DNA of 64,000 nt from Pseudomonas sp. GD03944 (GTDB lineage Bacteria > Pseudomonadota > Gammaproteobacteria > Pseudomonadales > Pseudomonadaceae), in NCBI RefSeq assembly GCF_029839275.1, contig NZ_JAOCAH010000015.1, forward strand, positions 1 through 64,000. Direction: 5' to 3'. The notes beneath the pieces are model-generated. The model worked only from the letters and a program-made list of their open reading frames with translations. It was not told the DNA's origin and searched no databases. Positions 1 to 11,317 of the stretch are shown piece after piece. Within the stretch, counting starts at the first letter, position 1. Every line of letters starts with the position of its first letter. The translations under genes and the position numbers were made by a program.

Positions 1-2093
<2,093 letters not shown>

Positions 2094-2102
2094 GATGGCT
2101 CC

Positions 2103-2372
2103 TCAGAGTTTCGGGGTCTTGGGCGCGGTGCTGCGCGGCGCCCGGGGTTTCTTCAGCAGCGCGGGCTGCTCGGGCTCGGTCAGCGGCACGGTCTTGGGCT
2201 TGCTGATGCGCTTGGGCTTGGGCACCGGTTCCGGTTGCACCTCGCCGGCGGCCTCGGCTTCGGCCAGCTTGCAGGCCATCTCCCAATGGCGCTCCGCCTG
2301 GCCGGAAGGCTTGCCTTCGGACTCCCAGATCTGGAAGGCGAATTCGCGGACGCGTTGTTCATCGATGCTCAT
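2103..2372 (-). CDS. DUF2934 domain protein in the trehalose/glycogen operon
   Basis: A small cytoplasmic protein of 89 residues and unknown function. Residues 1-40 carry the DUF2934 pattern (RVREFAFQIWE, then a conserved HWEMA helix). Residues 45-89 are a low-complexity Lys/Pro/Ala-rich basic tail (QPEPVPKPKRISKPK) resembling a flexible nucleic-acid or partner-binding tail. The ATG at 2372 overlaps the treY stop codon (ATGA), which indicates translational coupling, and it ends 9 bp before glgX. A same-position DUF2934 gene is, as I recall, present in the P. aeruginosa treY-glgX operon. A structural or regulatory role in the stress operon is inference only. Confidence 0.85.
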   Translation of the reverse strand: MSIDEQRVREFAFQIWESEGKPSGQAERHWEMACKLAEAEAAGEVQPEPVPKPKRISKPKTVPLTEPEQPALLKKPRAPRSTAPKTPKL

Positions 2373-5167
2373 GGCGTGACTCCTGTGAAAGCGGCGGGGG
2401 AAGCCGGTAGGGAAGCGGTGCTGAAACAGAGGACATTGACCGGGAAGTCGGCGAGCAGACCGGCCACCGGCAGGACGTGGGCACTGCTGGTCTGGCATGG
2501 CGAGAGCAGGCCGGTCAGCGGCAGCACCGACAGCGCCGGCGGCAGCACCAGGCGGGTGTCGCCCCAGCGCTGCGCCGGCACCTGCGGCACCCTGCAGCCT
2601 TCCAGCAGCCCGGCGGCCAGGCGCGGCGCCACCACCAGCACGTGCTGCTCGCCCTGGCTGCGGACGAACGCCAGCACACGCTCGGCGTGCTCGCCCTCGA
2701 CCTGGATCGGCTGGTAGTCGCCGTGGCTGAACAGCCGGGCGCGGTCGCGGCGCAGACGCAGCAGGCGCTGGATCAGCCATTGCTTGACCCGGCCGTCGCG
2801 CCACTGCTCCAGCAGCTCGGCCGGCGTGTCCTGCAGGGCCAGGGAGCGTTCGCGGGCGATGAAGTCCACCGGGCGCCGGTTGTCCGGGTCCACCAGGCTG
2901 AAGTCCCAGTAGTCGCAGCCCTGGTACAGGTCCGGCACGCCCGGCGCGGTCAGGCGCAGCAGGCATTGCACCAGGCTGTTGAGGGCACCGGCCGGGGCGA
3001 TGGCGTTCACCGTGTCGACCAGCGCCTGGCGCAGCTCACGGCCTTCGGGAGCGGTCAGCAGGCGCTCGAGGAAGGCCGCGCCGGCCGCTTCGTGGGCGTC
3101 GTTCGGCGCGCTCCAGGCGGTGCTCAGCTTGGCCTCGCGCAGGGCCTTGCGCTGCCAGGTGTGCAGGCGTTCCAGGTAGGCCTGCAGGCCGGGTTTATCG
3201 TCGGCCGTCAGATCGAGGGGCCAGCTGCCCAGCAGGGCCTGGTAGAGGATCAGCTCTTCGCCGAGGCTGGGGGCGTCCTCGGTGTCGCGCAGGGGCTGTG
3301 ATCGCTCGACCCACTGGCGCACCCGTTCGGCGTACCAGGGTGCCCGCTCGCTGAGCACCGCCAGGCGCGTGCGGCTGTCTTCGCCGCGCTTGTGGTCGTG
3401 GGTCGCGGTGCCCAGCAGGCTGAGCGGGTGGTGCGCGGCCCGTTCCTCGCAGCAGCGGTGGAAGTGCTCGGGCGGGCGGCTGAAGTGCTCGGCGTCGAAG
3501 CCCACGTCGTAGCGCGACAGCAGCACCCCGGAGCGGTAGAAGGCGGTGTCTTCCACGGCCTTGGCCGCCACCGGCGAGGTCAGTTGCTGGAAGCGCGTCA
3601 GCACCTGCGCCCGCAGGCGCCGTGGCCGGCCGGGCGGCAGGCTGCACAGCGGCTCGCCACCGAGCCAGCGGTCGAGGTGCTCCAGCACCGGCTGGTCGGC
3701 ATCGGCCAGGGTGCCGCGGGCGCCGTCCAGGGCCTGCTGGAAGAAGCGCCGGTCCTGGGCCGAGCGGCCCCCGCCCTGGGCGTAGGTGCGGTACACCGGG
3801 AAGTGCACCACCAGCTCCAGCAGCCCGCGGCGGATCGAGCCCAGGGTCAGGTCTCGGGTGGCGATGTCGTTGCGCGCCACCTGCAGCAGGCGCTGGGCCA
3901 CTTCCTCCAGGTCGCCGGCCAGGCCGCTGGTCAGCACCAGGCGCCGGGCTTCCAGCACTTCCTCCTCGAACACGTCGGTGCGCCCGCTGAGGGTCTGCCA
4001 CAGCTCGCGCAGCGGCTGTTCGCCGCGGGGGTCGTGCTGCAGCAGCGACACCTGGTTCATGAATTCGTAGCCGGTGGTGCCGTCCACCGCCCAGTCCAGG
4101 GGCAGTTGCTCGCCGTGGCCGAGGATCTTCTCGACGTAGATCGGGAACGGCGTGCCGGGGCGCAGGCGCTGGATGCGCCGGCGCAGGCGGTTGCAATAGG
4201 CGCGGGGGTTGGCCAGGCCGTCCACGTGGTCGATGCGCAGGCCGTCCACCAGGCCGCGTTCGATCAGTTCGAAAATCTTCGCGTGGGTCGCCTCGAACAC
4301 CTCTGGGCGCTCCACGCGCAGGCCACCGAGTTCGTTGATGTCGAAGAAGCGCCGCCAGTTGATGTCGTCGGCCGCGGTGCGCCAACTGGCCACCCGGTAG
4401 TGCTGGCGCTCCAGCAGGCGGTGCAGGCGCTGCTGGCTCTGTTCGTCGCCGCCCTGGTAGGTGGCCAGCCGCGCGTCGATCAGCGCCCGGTGTTCCGGGT
4501 CGGTTGCCCACTGCGCCAGCACCTCGCACAGGGCCTTGGCGCTCTGCCGGGCCTGGGGGCCGTGGCCGAGGCGGGCGAAGCGCTGGCCGAGGTCGGACAG
4601 GCCGCTGTGGCTGCCGGCGAGAAGTTCGCCGTAGGTGGGCGGGGTGATCGGCAGGCGGTGCTCGAAATGCTGGGCATGGAAGGTGCCGAGCTTCGGGTCG
4701 AAGTGCAGGGTCAGGGTGCCGCTGCGCAGCGCCTCGCCGTAGTCGCTGCGCAGGAAGGGCACCAGCAGCTGGCCTTCGAGCAGCGGGTCGTGGGAATGCC
4801 ACTGGATGTCGAAGAAGCCGGCGAAGGGGCTGTGCCGGCCCCATTCCAGCACGTCCAGCCACCAGGGGTTGGCGTCGCCACCCACCGCCATGTGGTTGGA
4901 CACGATGTCCAGGATCAGGCCGACGCCCCGCTCATGCAGCGCTTCCACGAACGCCAGCAGCGCCGGTTCGCCGCCCAGTTCCGGGTTGATCCGGCTGGGG
5001 TCGGTGACGTCGTAGCCGTGCATCGAGCCGGGGCGGGCGGTCAGCAGCGGCGAGGCGTAGACGTGGCTGATGCCCAGGCGCTCGAAGTAGGGCACCAGGG
5101 GCAGGGCGTCCTCCAGGGTGAAGCCCTTGTGGAACTGCAGGCGAAGCGTGCCGCGCAACTCAGTCAT
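2369..5167 (-). CDS. treY: Malto-oligosyltrehalose synthase TreY
   Basis: Converts the reducing-end alpha-1,4 glucose of a maltodextrin into an alpha-1,1 trehalosyl end, the first step of the TreY/TreZ trehalose route. It has 932 residues, typical for TreY. GH13 motifs are visible in order: DIVSNH (87-92), DGLRIDHVDGL (nucleophile Asp), YVEKILGHGE (acid Glu) and ATHDHKRGEDSRTR (His-Asp of region IV). The last 35 or so residues are a hydrophobic, Ser/Ala-rich tail of low conservation value. The start overlaps the end of malQ by 8 bp and the stop overlaps the DUF2934 start (ATGA), so translation is coupled along the operon. Confidence 0.95.
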   Translation of the reverse strand: MTELRGTLRLQFHKGFTLEDALPLVPYFERLGISHVYASPLLTARPGSMHGYDVTDPSRINPELGGEPALLAFVEALHERGVGLILDIVSNHMAVGGDANPWWLDVLEWGRHSPFAGFFDIQWHSHDPLLEGQLLVPFLRSDYGEALRSGTLTLHFDPKLGTFHAQHFEHRLPITPPTYGELLAGSHSGLSDLGQRFARLGHGPQARQSAKALCEVLAQWATDPEHRALIDARLATYQGGDEQSQQRLHRLLERQHYRVASWRTAADDINWRRFFDINELGGLRVERPEVFEATHAKIFELIERGLVDGLRIDHVDGLANPRAYCNRLRRRIQRLRPGTPFPIYVEKILGHGEQLPLDWAVDGTTGYEFMNQVSLLQHDPRGEQPLRELWQTLSGRTDVFEEEVLEARRLVLTSGLAGDLEEVAQRLLQVARNDIATRDLTLGSIRRGLLELVVHFPVYRTYAQGGGRSAQDRRFFQQALDGARGTLADADQPVLEHLDRWLGGEPLCSLPPGRPRRLRAQVLTRFQQLTSPVAAKAVEDTAFYRSGVLLSRYDVGFDAEHFSRPPEHFHRCCEERAAHHPLSLLGTATHDHKRGEDSRTRLAVLSERAPWYAERVRQWVERSQPLRDTEDAPSLGEELILYQALLGSWPLDLTADDKPGLQAYLERLHTWQRKALREAKLSTAWSAPNDAHEAAGAAFLERLLTAPEGRELRQALVDTVNAIAPAGALNSLVQCLLRLTAPGVPDLYQGCDYWDFSLVDPDNRRPVDFIARERSLALQDTPAELLEQWRDGRVKQWLIQRLLRLRRDRARLFSHGDYQPIQVEGEHAERVLAFVRSQGEQHVLVVAPRLAAGLLEGCRVPQVPAQRWGDTRLVLPPALSVLPLTGLLSPCQTSSAHVLPVAGLLADFPVNVLCFSTASLPASPAAFTGVTP

Positions 5168-7220
5168 GCTCGGCCTCGCGACGTGCAGTGGCCAGGCGCT
5201 CCAGGCGCTGGCGGGTCAGGGGCTGTTCCAGCAGTTCGCGCACCGGCAGCGCGTAGCGCCGGCGCCAGTTCGGGTGCTCGGTGCCCGGCCCGGGGAGGTT
5301 GGGCTGCTGGTCGGCGCCGCAGGCGTCTTCCAGGGGCAGCAGGGCCAGGGGCGCCGGGGTGCTGCCGATGTAGCCGATGCAGCCCTGCACGCAGGCCTCG
5401 ATGTCGTCCGGGGCGCCCTGCAGCTGGTCGTGCTCCACCAGGGCGCTGACCAGGGCCGTGCGTTCGCGGCGGCGTTCCTCGCGGTCGGTCTCCAGGTGCT
5501 CGGCCTGGACGTGCCCGGCACGCACCCGCCAGTCGATGTCGTGGCCGGCGAACCAGCCCCGCAGGCTGGGCAGGTCATGGGTGGTGGTGGTCGCCAGGGC
5601 GTCCCGGGGCCAGCGTTGCGGGGCGATGAAGCGGCCGTCGTGCTGCTCGAACAGCAGCACCCGGGTGCCGAGCACGTTGCGCCGCGCCAGCTCCTCGCGC
5701 AGCCCCTCGGGCACGGTGCCGAGGTCTTCGCCGATCACCAGCGCCCGGTGCCGGTGCGATTCCAGGGCCAGCAGGCGCAGCAGGTCGTCCAGCGGGTAGC
5801 GCAGGTAGGCGCCGTCATGGGGCTCGCCGCCCTGGGGAATCACCCACAGGCGCTGCAGGCCCATCACGTGGTCGATGCGGATGCCGCCGGCATGGGCCAG
5901 GTTAGCCTGCAGCATCTCGATGTAGGCGCGGTAGCCGTGCTGGCGCAGGCCGGTCGGGGAGAACGCCGACACGCCCCAGTTCTGCCCGTTGCGGTTGAGG
6001 ATGTCCGGCGGCGCGCCCACGGTGACTGCCGGCAGCAGTTCTTCCTGGCGCGACCAGGCCTGGCTGCCGGCGCAGTCCGAGCCCACCGCCAGGTCGGCGA
6101 TCAGGCCGATGCCCATCCCAGCACCAGTGGCGGCGGTCTGGGCAGTTTCCAGGCCGTGGGCCACCAGCCACTGGCAGAAGGCGTGGAAGCGCACGCATTC
6201 GGCATGCTCTTCGGCGAAACGCGCCACGGCCGGCTGGTTCGGGTTGCGGAAGTGTTCCGGCCATTGCCGCCAGTCGCCGGAGTCACCGTTCTGCACCCGG
6301 TGTTCGTGCAGGGCTTCGAAGCGGCAGTGCTGGGTCAGGGCATCGCCACCGGCGGCGCAGAATGCCTCGAAGCTGGCCAGCAGGTCGCCAGGGGCGGCGA
6401 CGAAGTTGGCGTACAGCTGGCGCAGCAGGCGCTGGCGTACCGTGGCCACCGCCGGCCAGTCGACCAGCTCCAGGCCTTCCAGGCGCGCCAGCTCGGCCTG
6501 CACGCCGCAATCGGAAATGGCCCGCTGCAGGCGCTCGGCACCTAGCAGGCTGGCCGGGGCGGCGTGCAGCACGTTGAAGAACAGCCGGCTGGACGGCGAA
6601 TAGGGGCTGTAGTGGTCATGCAGGGCGCTGAACAGCGCGTGCATCGGGCTCAGGGACAGGGCGTCGGCCCCCAGGTTGGCCGCGTGACGCGCCAGTTCGG
6701 CCAGGGCGCGGGTGTCGCCCAGACCGCCGTCGTCGGGGCGGCGCAGGCCGTAGAGCTGAGTGGTCAGGCCCCACACCCGGCGTTTGCCGCACAGCTCTTC
6801 CACCGAGGGACAGGCCGAGGGTGCCACGGCCACCCGGTACTGGCGATCGCCGATTTCCAGCTGGTAGTAGCCGATGCCGTCCAGGGCGGGCAGGCGGGCA
6901 TGGCCATCGAGGCGGCCGGAACGCGCTTCGCCCCGTTCATCGGTGACCTGGTAGGCGCTGCCGGCCGAGCAGTCGGCGATCGGCAGGGGCTGGCCAAGGT
7001 CCTGGATCAGCAGGGCATCGGCTGGGGTCTCGTTGCGTTGCTGGGTCAGGGCGGACAGGCTGGCGCGCATCTGCTCCGGGCTCTGGGCCGGGTAGCCGAG
7101 GGCTTCGAGCAGGCTGCGCTGGGCCTCGGGGCTGACGTACTGGGGACGGCCGTTGGCGTCCGTCCAGTCGACACACAGGTTGGCGGCCAGCGCCAGTTCG
7201 GACAGCAGGGTATCGCTCAT
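5160..7220 (-). CDS. malQ: 4-alpha-glucanotransferase (amylomaltase) MalQ
   Basis: GH77 disproportionating enzyme that transfers maltosyl and longer units between glucans, supplying chains long enough for TreY. It has 686 residues counted from the ATG at 7220 (MSDTLLSELALAANL), which overlaps the treZ stop as ATGA. The open frame extends further upstream, but that extension lies inside treZ and is not needed. Motifs seen are GIRIDHVMGL (nucleophile Asp), VIGEDLGTVPEG (acid Glu) and TTTHDLPSLRGW (third carboxylate). The 3' end overlaps treY by 8 bp. In Pseudomonas this operon position between treZ and treY is expected. Confidence 0.95.
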   Translation of the reverse strand: MSDTLLSELALAANLCVDWTDANGRPQYVSPEAQRSLLEALGYPAQSPEQMRASLSALTQQRNETPADALLIQDLGQPLPIADCSAGSAYQVTDERGEARSGRLDGHARLPALDGIGYYQLEIGDRQYRVAVAPSACPSVEELCGKRRVWGLTTQLYGLRRPDDGGLGDTRALAELARHAANLGADALSLSPMHALFSALHDHYSPYSPSSRLFFNVLHAAPASLLGAERLQRAISDCGVQAELARLEGLELVDWPAVATVRQRLLRQLYANFVAAPGDLLASFEAFCAAGGDALTQHCRFEALHEHRVQNGDSGDWRQWPEHFRNPNQPAVARFAEEHAECVRFHAFCQWLVAHGLETAQTAATGAGMGIGLIADLAVGSDCAGSQAWSRQEELLPAVTVGAPPDILNRNGQNWGVSAFSPTGLRQHGYRAYIEMLQANLAHAGGIRIDHVMGLQRLWVIPQGGEPHDGAYLRYPLDDLLRLLALESHRHRALVIGEDLGTVPEGLREELARRNVLGTRVLLFEQHDGRFIAPQRWPRDALATTTTHDLPSLRGWFAGHDIDWRVRAGHVQAEHLETDREERRRERTALVSALVEHDQLQGAPDDIEACVQGCIGYIGSTPAPLALLPLEDACGADQQPNLPGPGTEHPNWRRRYALPVRELLEQPLTRQRLERLATARREAEHD

Positions 7221-8971
7221 GCAGCGGGCTCCAGGGTGACCTGGGCGCTGCGCGGTGGCAGCAGGCCCTGGTGGAATTCGTCGAGGTTGACGCGGTGGGC
7301 GTGCAGGCGTTCGGCGTTCGCTGCCGGGGCAGGCGCCTGGACCGTGATCAGCCCCAGGTTCAGGTCGATGCGCAGGGCCCGCCCGTCGCCCAGGCGCCAG
7401 CGCGCACTGACCGCCCCCTGGCCCAGCACCTCGGCACCGAGGCTGCGGGCCTGGTCGAGGCCGGCACCCAGGCGGCTGTGGCGCAGGTGCAGCAGCTCCC
7501 GGTAGAGCGCCAGCCATTCCTGTTGCCGGAAGCGGCTGGCGGGGGCGAGGTCGGGCTGGGAACGGGTGAAGGTGTCCAGGGCGTTGGGGTCGGGGATGCG
7601 CTGGCGGATTTCCGGGTCGCTGAAGCGCGAGAACTCGGCGAATTCGCTGCGCCGGCCCTCGCGCACCGCGCTGGCCAGGTCATCGTGGTAGTCGGTGAAG
7701 AACAGGAAGGGCTGGGTCGAGCCCCATTCCTCGCCCATGAACAGCAGCGGCACCATGGGCGAGAGCAACAGCAGCGCGGTGGCGGCCTTCAGGGCGTCGG
7801 TGTCGGCGATGGCGATCAGGCGCTCGCCGAAGGCCCGGTTGCCCACCTGGTCATGGTTCTGCAGGAACAGCACGAAGGCGCTGGCCGGCAGGTGGCCGCT
7901 GGGCTCGCCCCGGGGCTGGCCGTGGCGGGTGAGCTGGCCCTGGTAGACGAAGCCCTGCTCCAGGCAGGTGGCGAGCTTGTGGGTCGGCTCGCTGGCGTAG
8001 TCGGCGTAGTAGCCCTCGTGCTCGCCGGTCAGCAGCACGTGCAGGCTGTTGTGGCCGTCGTCGTTCCACTGGGCATCGAAGCCCCGGGTCAGCAGGGTGG
8101 CGTTGTTGTGTTCGTTCTCCAGCACCAGGTGGACCTGGCGCGGGGCCGGCACTGCCCGGCGCACCCGGGCGGCCAACTGGGCCAGGAAGGCGTCGTCGCC
8201 GATGGCGTGCACCGCGTCCAGGCGCAGGCCGTCGATGCGGTAGTCCAGCAGCCACATCAGGGCGTTTTCGCAGAAGAAGTCCTGGACGGCCTGCTCGCGG
8301 AAGTCGATGGCCGCGCCCCAGGGGGTCATGCGGTCCTCGCGGAAAAAGCGGTTGGCGTACACGCCCAGGTAGTTACCGTCGGGGCCGAAGTGGTTGTAGA
8401 CCACGTCGAGAAACACCATCAGGCCGTGGCCATGGGCGCAGTCGATCAGGTGCTTGAGCTGCTCCGGGGTGCCATAGGCGGATGCCGGGGCGAACGGCAG
8501 CACCCCGTCATAGCCCCAGTTGCGCTCGCCGGGAAAGGCCCCCAGGGGCATCAGCTGCAGGGCGGTGACGCCCAGTTCGACCAGGTGCGGCAGGTGCGCC
8601 TCGATCTGCTGGAAACCGCCGAACAGGCCGACGTGCAGCTCGTAGACCACCGTTTCGTGCCAGGGGCGGCCGTTCCAGTCGGTGTGTTGCCAGGCATAGG
8701 CGGCGTGGTCCACCACCTGGCTGAAACCGTGCACGTCGGCCACCTGGCGCCGCGAGGCCGGGTCGGGCACCCGCAGGTGATCGTCGATCACGAAGCGGTA
8801 GCGGGTCTCGGCCGGGCAGGCGAGGTCCAGGGCGTACCAGCCATCTTCTTGCGCCGCCAGCGGGTGACGGCTGCCATCCTGCAGCTCCACGGCCACGCTG
8901 TCGCAGGTGGGCGCCCATAGGGCGAAGCGTGTCTGTGTGCCGTCCAGACGCCGGGCGCCGTGACGGTACAT
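7217..8971 (-). CDS. treZ: Malto-oligosyltrehalose trehalohydrolase TreZ
   Basis: Cleaves the alpha-1,4 bond next to the terminal trehalosyl group made by TreY, releasing free trehalose. It has 584 residues from the ATG at 8971, which shares one base with the glgA stop (TGATG). An in-frame TTG one codon earlier (8974) is a less likely start. An N-terminal CBM48/E-set domain (RFALWAPTCDSVAVEL) precedes the GH13 motifs VVYNHFGPDGN, DGLRLDAVHAI (nucleophile), VLENEHNN (acid) and LQNHDQVGNR. Stop/start overlaps on both sides show tight coupling in the operon. Confidence 0.95.
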   Translation of the reverse strand: MYRHGARRLDGTQTRFALWAPTCDSVAVELQDGSRHPLAAQEDGWYALDLACPAETRYRFVIDDHLRVPDPASRRQVADVHGFSQVVDHAAYAWQHTDWNGRPWHETVVYELHVGLFGGFQQIEAHLPHLVELGVTALQLMPLGAFPGERNWGYDGVLPFAPASAYGTPEQLKHLIDCAHGHGLMVFLDVVYNHFGPDGNYLGVYANRFFREDRMTPWGAAIDFREQAVQDFFCENALMWLLDYRIDGLRLDAVHAIGDDAFLAQLAARVRRAVPAPRQVHLVLENEHNNATLLTRGFDAQWNDDGHNSLHVLLTGEHEGYYADYASEPTHKLATCLEQGFVYQGQLTRHGQPRGEPSGHLPASAFVLFLQNHDQVGNRAFGERLIAIADTDALKAATALLLLSPMVPLLFMGEEWGSTQPFLFFTDYHDDLASAVREGRRSEFAEFSRFSDPEIRQRIPDPNALDTFTRSQPDLAPASRFRQQEWLALYRELLHLRHSRLGAGLDQARSLGAEVLGQGAVSARWRLGDGRALRIDLNLGLITVQAPAPAANAERLHAHRVNLDEFHQGLLPPRSAQVTLEPAA

Positions 8972-10506
8972 CAACGTCGTTCCGCCGCGACCTGGGACAC
9001 GCCCAGCAGCTGCTGGTAGAGGTGAGCGTAGGGTTTGACCGACTGGCGCCAGTACAGCGGGGCGTGCATGGCCCGGCAGCGCATGGCGTTCAGCAGTTCG
9101 GGGTATTGGTACACCTGGAATGCCCGGTGGATCGCCACCTGGTAGCTGTCCAGGGTGGCCTCGTCGAACAGGAACCCGGTGACGCCATCCTCGATGGTGT
9201 CGGCCAGGCCACCGGTGCGCCGGGCGATCGGCAGCGAGCCGAAGCGCTGGGCGTACATCTGGCTGAGGCCGCAGGGTTCGAAGCGCGACGGCATCAGCAG
9301 GAAGTCGCTGCCGGCGTAGATGCGCCGGGCATCGGTCTCGTTGAAACCGATGTGCACGCCGATGCGCCCCGGATGGCGCACGGCCAGCTCGGCCATGGCC
9401 GCTTCAAGCTCCGGCTCGCCGCGGCCGATCACTGCCAGGCGGCCGCCATTGGCGACGATCTGCCCGGCCACGCCGAGGGTCAGGTCGATGCCCTTTTGCT
9501 GGACCAGGCGCGACACCACGGCGAACAGCGGGCCGTCCGACTCCAGGCCCAGCAGTTGCTCGACGTAGGCGGTGTTGGCCTGCTTGCCTTCCCACTGGCA
9601 GACGTCGAAGCCCTGCACCAGGTGCGGGTCGCTGGTGGGCTCCCAGCTTTCATCGATGCCGTTGGCGATGCCGCTCAGCTGGCCGACCGCGACCTTGGCC
9701 CGCAGCATGCCGTCCAGGCCGCAGCCGAAGCTGGGGGTAGTGATTTCCCGGGCATAGTTGCGGCTGACGGTGGTGACGTGGCTGGCGTAGGCGATACCGG
9801 CCTTGAGGAACGACAGGCGCCCGTAGAACTCCACGCCGTCGATGCCGCAGGCCTCTGGCGGGATGCCCAGCTCGGTGCTGCACTGCAGGTCGCACACGCC
9901 TTGGTAGGCCAGGTTGTGGATGGTCAGCAGGGTCGGGCGCTTGACGTTGCGCCAGGCCATGTAGGCCGGGGCCAGGGCTGCCGGCCAGTCGTTGGCGTGC
10001 ACCAGTTGCGGGTTCCAGCGGATGCCGGCACGGCCCATGGCGATATCGGCGGCGGCCAGGCCCAGGCGGGCGAAGCGGATGTGGTTGTCCGCCCAGTCGC
10101 GGCCCTGGCGGTCGCCGTAGGGCGTGCCGTCGCGGTCGTACAGGTCGGGATTGAGCAGCACGTAGACGATCAGGCCATCGGCCAGGTCGATGCGGCCGAT
10201 CTTGCAGGCGGGCAGGGCGGCGAGGCCGTCCACCTGGCCGACGATGCGGATCGGCCGGCCGCTTTCGACGATCTGCCGGTAGCCCGGGATCAGCACCCGG
10301 ATGTCATGCTCCGCGAGCAGGGCGCGGGGCAGGGCCGCCGACACGTCGCCCAGGCCACCGACCTTGATCAGGTCGGCGAATTCGGAGGTGACGAACAGGA
10401 TCCGTTTCTTCTGGGGTGTCAGGCCCTTCACGTACACGGGCGGCTCGATGGGGGTCGGGACCAAGGCCTGCGAATCGATTCGTGCAGTTACAGCTGCGTT
10501 TCCCAT
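8971..10506 (-). CDS. glgA: Glycogen synthase GlgA
   Basis: GT5 glycosyltransferase that extends alpha-1,4-glucan from a nucleotide sugar (ADP-glucose in the classical pathway). It has 511 residues from the ATG at 10506, preceded by GGAGAGAGA. The frame is open further upstream but lacks GlgA-like sequence there. The start-side signature KVGGLGDVSAALPRAL is the KxGGL nucleotide-sugar loop, and RFEPCGLSQMYAQRFG near the C-terminus is the conserved E-x7-E type loop of the GT-B fold. The N-terminal 25-30 residues (AAVTARIDSQALVPTP) precede the usual start of the fold. It is the first gene of the operon; no glgC is visible here. Confidence 0.95.
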   Translation of the reverse strand: MGNAAVTARIDSQALVPTPIEPPVYVKGLTPQKKRILFVTSEFADLIKVGGLGDVSAALPRALLAEHDIRVLIPGYRQIVESGRPIRIVGQVDGLAALPACKIGRIDLADGLIVYVLLNPDLYDRDGTPYGDRQGRDWADNHIRFARLGLAAADIAMGRAGIRWNPQLVHANDWPAALAPAYMAWRNVKRPTLLTIHNLAYQGVCDLQCSTELGIPPEACGIDGVEFYGRLSFLKAGIAYASHVTTVSRNYAREITTPSFGCGLDGMLRAKVAVGQLSGIANGIDESWEPTSDPHLVQGFDVCQWEGKQANTAYVEQLLGLESDGPLFAVVSRLVQQKGIDLTLGVAGQIVANGGRLAVIGRGEPELEAAMAELAVRHPGRIGVHIGFNETDARRIYAGSDFLLMPSRFEPCGLSQMYAQRFGSLPIARRTGGLADTIEDGVTGFLFDEATLDSYQVAIHRAFQVYQYPELLNAMRCRAMHAPLYWRQSVKPYAHLYQQLLGVSQVAAERR

Positions 10507-10633
10507 TGTCTCTCTCCACTCATCCGATGATCTGTCTGGCCAACGGGCCGATCTGCAGGGCGGGGGAAACGGTCCTACCGGCGTGTCCGGCTGGATTGAC
10601 GGTCTGCGCGCTAACCGATCCCCATACTCTTGT

Positions 10634-10661
10634 GATGACTGGGAGGTCAGAAGGAAAGTTT
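10634..10661 (-). promoter_or_regulatory. Weak candidate AlgU-type promoter for glgA operon
   Basis: Reading on the minus strand, AAACTT (10661-10656), a 17-nt spacer and TCATC (10638-10634) resemble the extracytoplasmic sigma consensus GAACTT-N16/17-TCtgA with one -35 mismatch and a poor -10. It would leave a leader of about 120 nt. It is the weakest of the set described in this region and is listed because the divergent gene has a better copy. Confidence 0.25.
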
Positions 10662-10698
10662 CGACTTTTTTTGCAGCCGCACCGGCGCGCAAAAGGGT

Positions 10699-10726
10699 GA
10701 ACTTTGCAGCCTGCCGACCATTCCAC
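10699..10726 (+). promoter_or_regulatory. Candidate AlgU/RpoE-type promoter of the CinA-like gene
   Basis: GAACTT (10699-10704), exactly 17 nt, then TCCAC (10722-10726), matching the AlgU (sigma-22) consensus GAACTT-N16/17-TCnnA at the -35 fully and at the -10 in TC. The start codon is 36 bp downstream of the -10. The same spacing occurs in front of katE, the DUF4142 gene and the gene at 14,589. Confidence 0.5.
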
Positions 10727-10761
10727 TGGGCAGATGTATCCACTGCACGAGGTCCCGCTCC

Positions 10762-11244
10762 ATGCAAAGCGTTGAACAGGTCGTGAATTTCCTCAGCAAG
10801 TACAACCTGACCCTGTGTACGGCCGAGTCCTGCACCGCCGGGCTGATCGCCTCGCTGGTGGCGGAGGTCCCCGGCAGCGGCTCGGTGCTGGACTGCGGTT
10901 TTCTGGTGTATTCGCCCGAGGCGAAGAACCGTTGCCTGGGCGTCAGTTTCGAGACCATCGAGCGCTTTGGCCTGACCAGCGAGGAGGTGACCCGGGAAAT
11001 GGCCATCGGCGCGCTGAAACGCAGCCGTGCCGACATCGCGCTGGCGAACACCGGGCTGGCCGAGGCCGATGGGCCCATGGACGGGGTGCAATGCTTCGCC
11101 TGCGCCTTTCGCCTGCAGGAGCACGAAGGGGTGATCAGCGAAACCATGCAGTTCGAGGGCGAGCGCAACGAGGTGCGCCAGGCCGCCGCGCGCTACGCGC
11201 TGCTGCAATTGCCGTATTACTACGAACGCTTGCGCTCGGTCTGA
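10762..11244 (+). CDS. CinA C-terminal-domain amidase (PncC-like)
   Basis: A stand-alone CinA C-terminal domain of 160 residues. In the family this domain deamidates nicotinamide mononucleotide to nicotinate mononucleotide in pyridine nucleotide salvage. The signature TAESCTAGLIASLVAEVPGS (about 18-37) contains the active-site Ser-Cys region, and ANTGLAEADGP (about 94-104) is the conserved second loop, where typical PncC enzymes have GIAGPDGG. Because that loop diverges and the protein is a distinct branch next to glycogen and stress genes, a different amide substrate is possible. It is divergent from glgA, with an AlgU-type promoter candidate just upstream and a hairpin terminator downstream. 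Confidence 0.8.
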   Translation: MQSVEQVVNFLSKYNLTLCTAESCTAGLIASLVAEVPGSGSVLDCGFLVYSPEAKNRCLGVSFETIERFGLTSEEVTREMAIGALKRSRADIALANTGLAEADGPMDGVQCFACAFRLQEHEGVISETMQFEGERNEVRQAAARYALLQLPYYYERLRSV

Positions 11245-11280
11245 GCGTCAGGCCGGTTCTTCCTTACGTACCGTCACGCG

Positions 11281-11305
11281 GCCGCCCCGATCTGCTCGGG
11301 GCGGC
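11281..11305. terminator. Bidirectional hairpin between CinA-like and DUF4142 genes
   Basis: GCCGCCCCGA (11281-11290) pairs perfectly with TCGGGGCGGC (11296-11305) around a 5-nt loop, a 10-bp very GC-rich stem. It lies between two convergent genes and could stop transcription from both. Only short T runs follow, so it may be partly factor-dependent. Confidence 0.6.
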
Positions 11306-11317
11306 TGCGTTGGGTGT

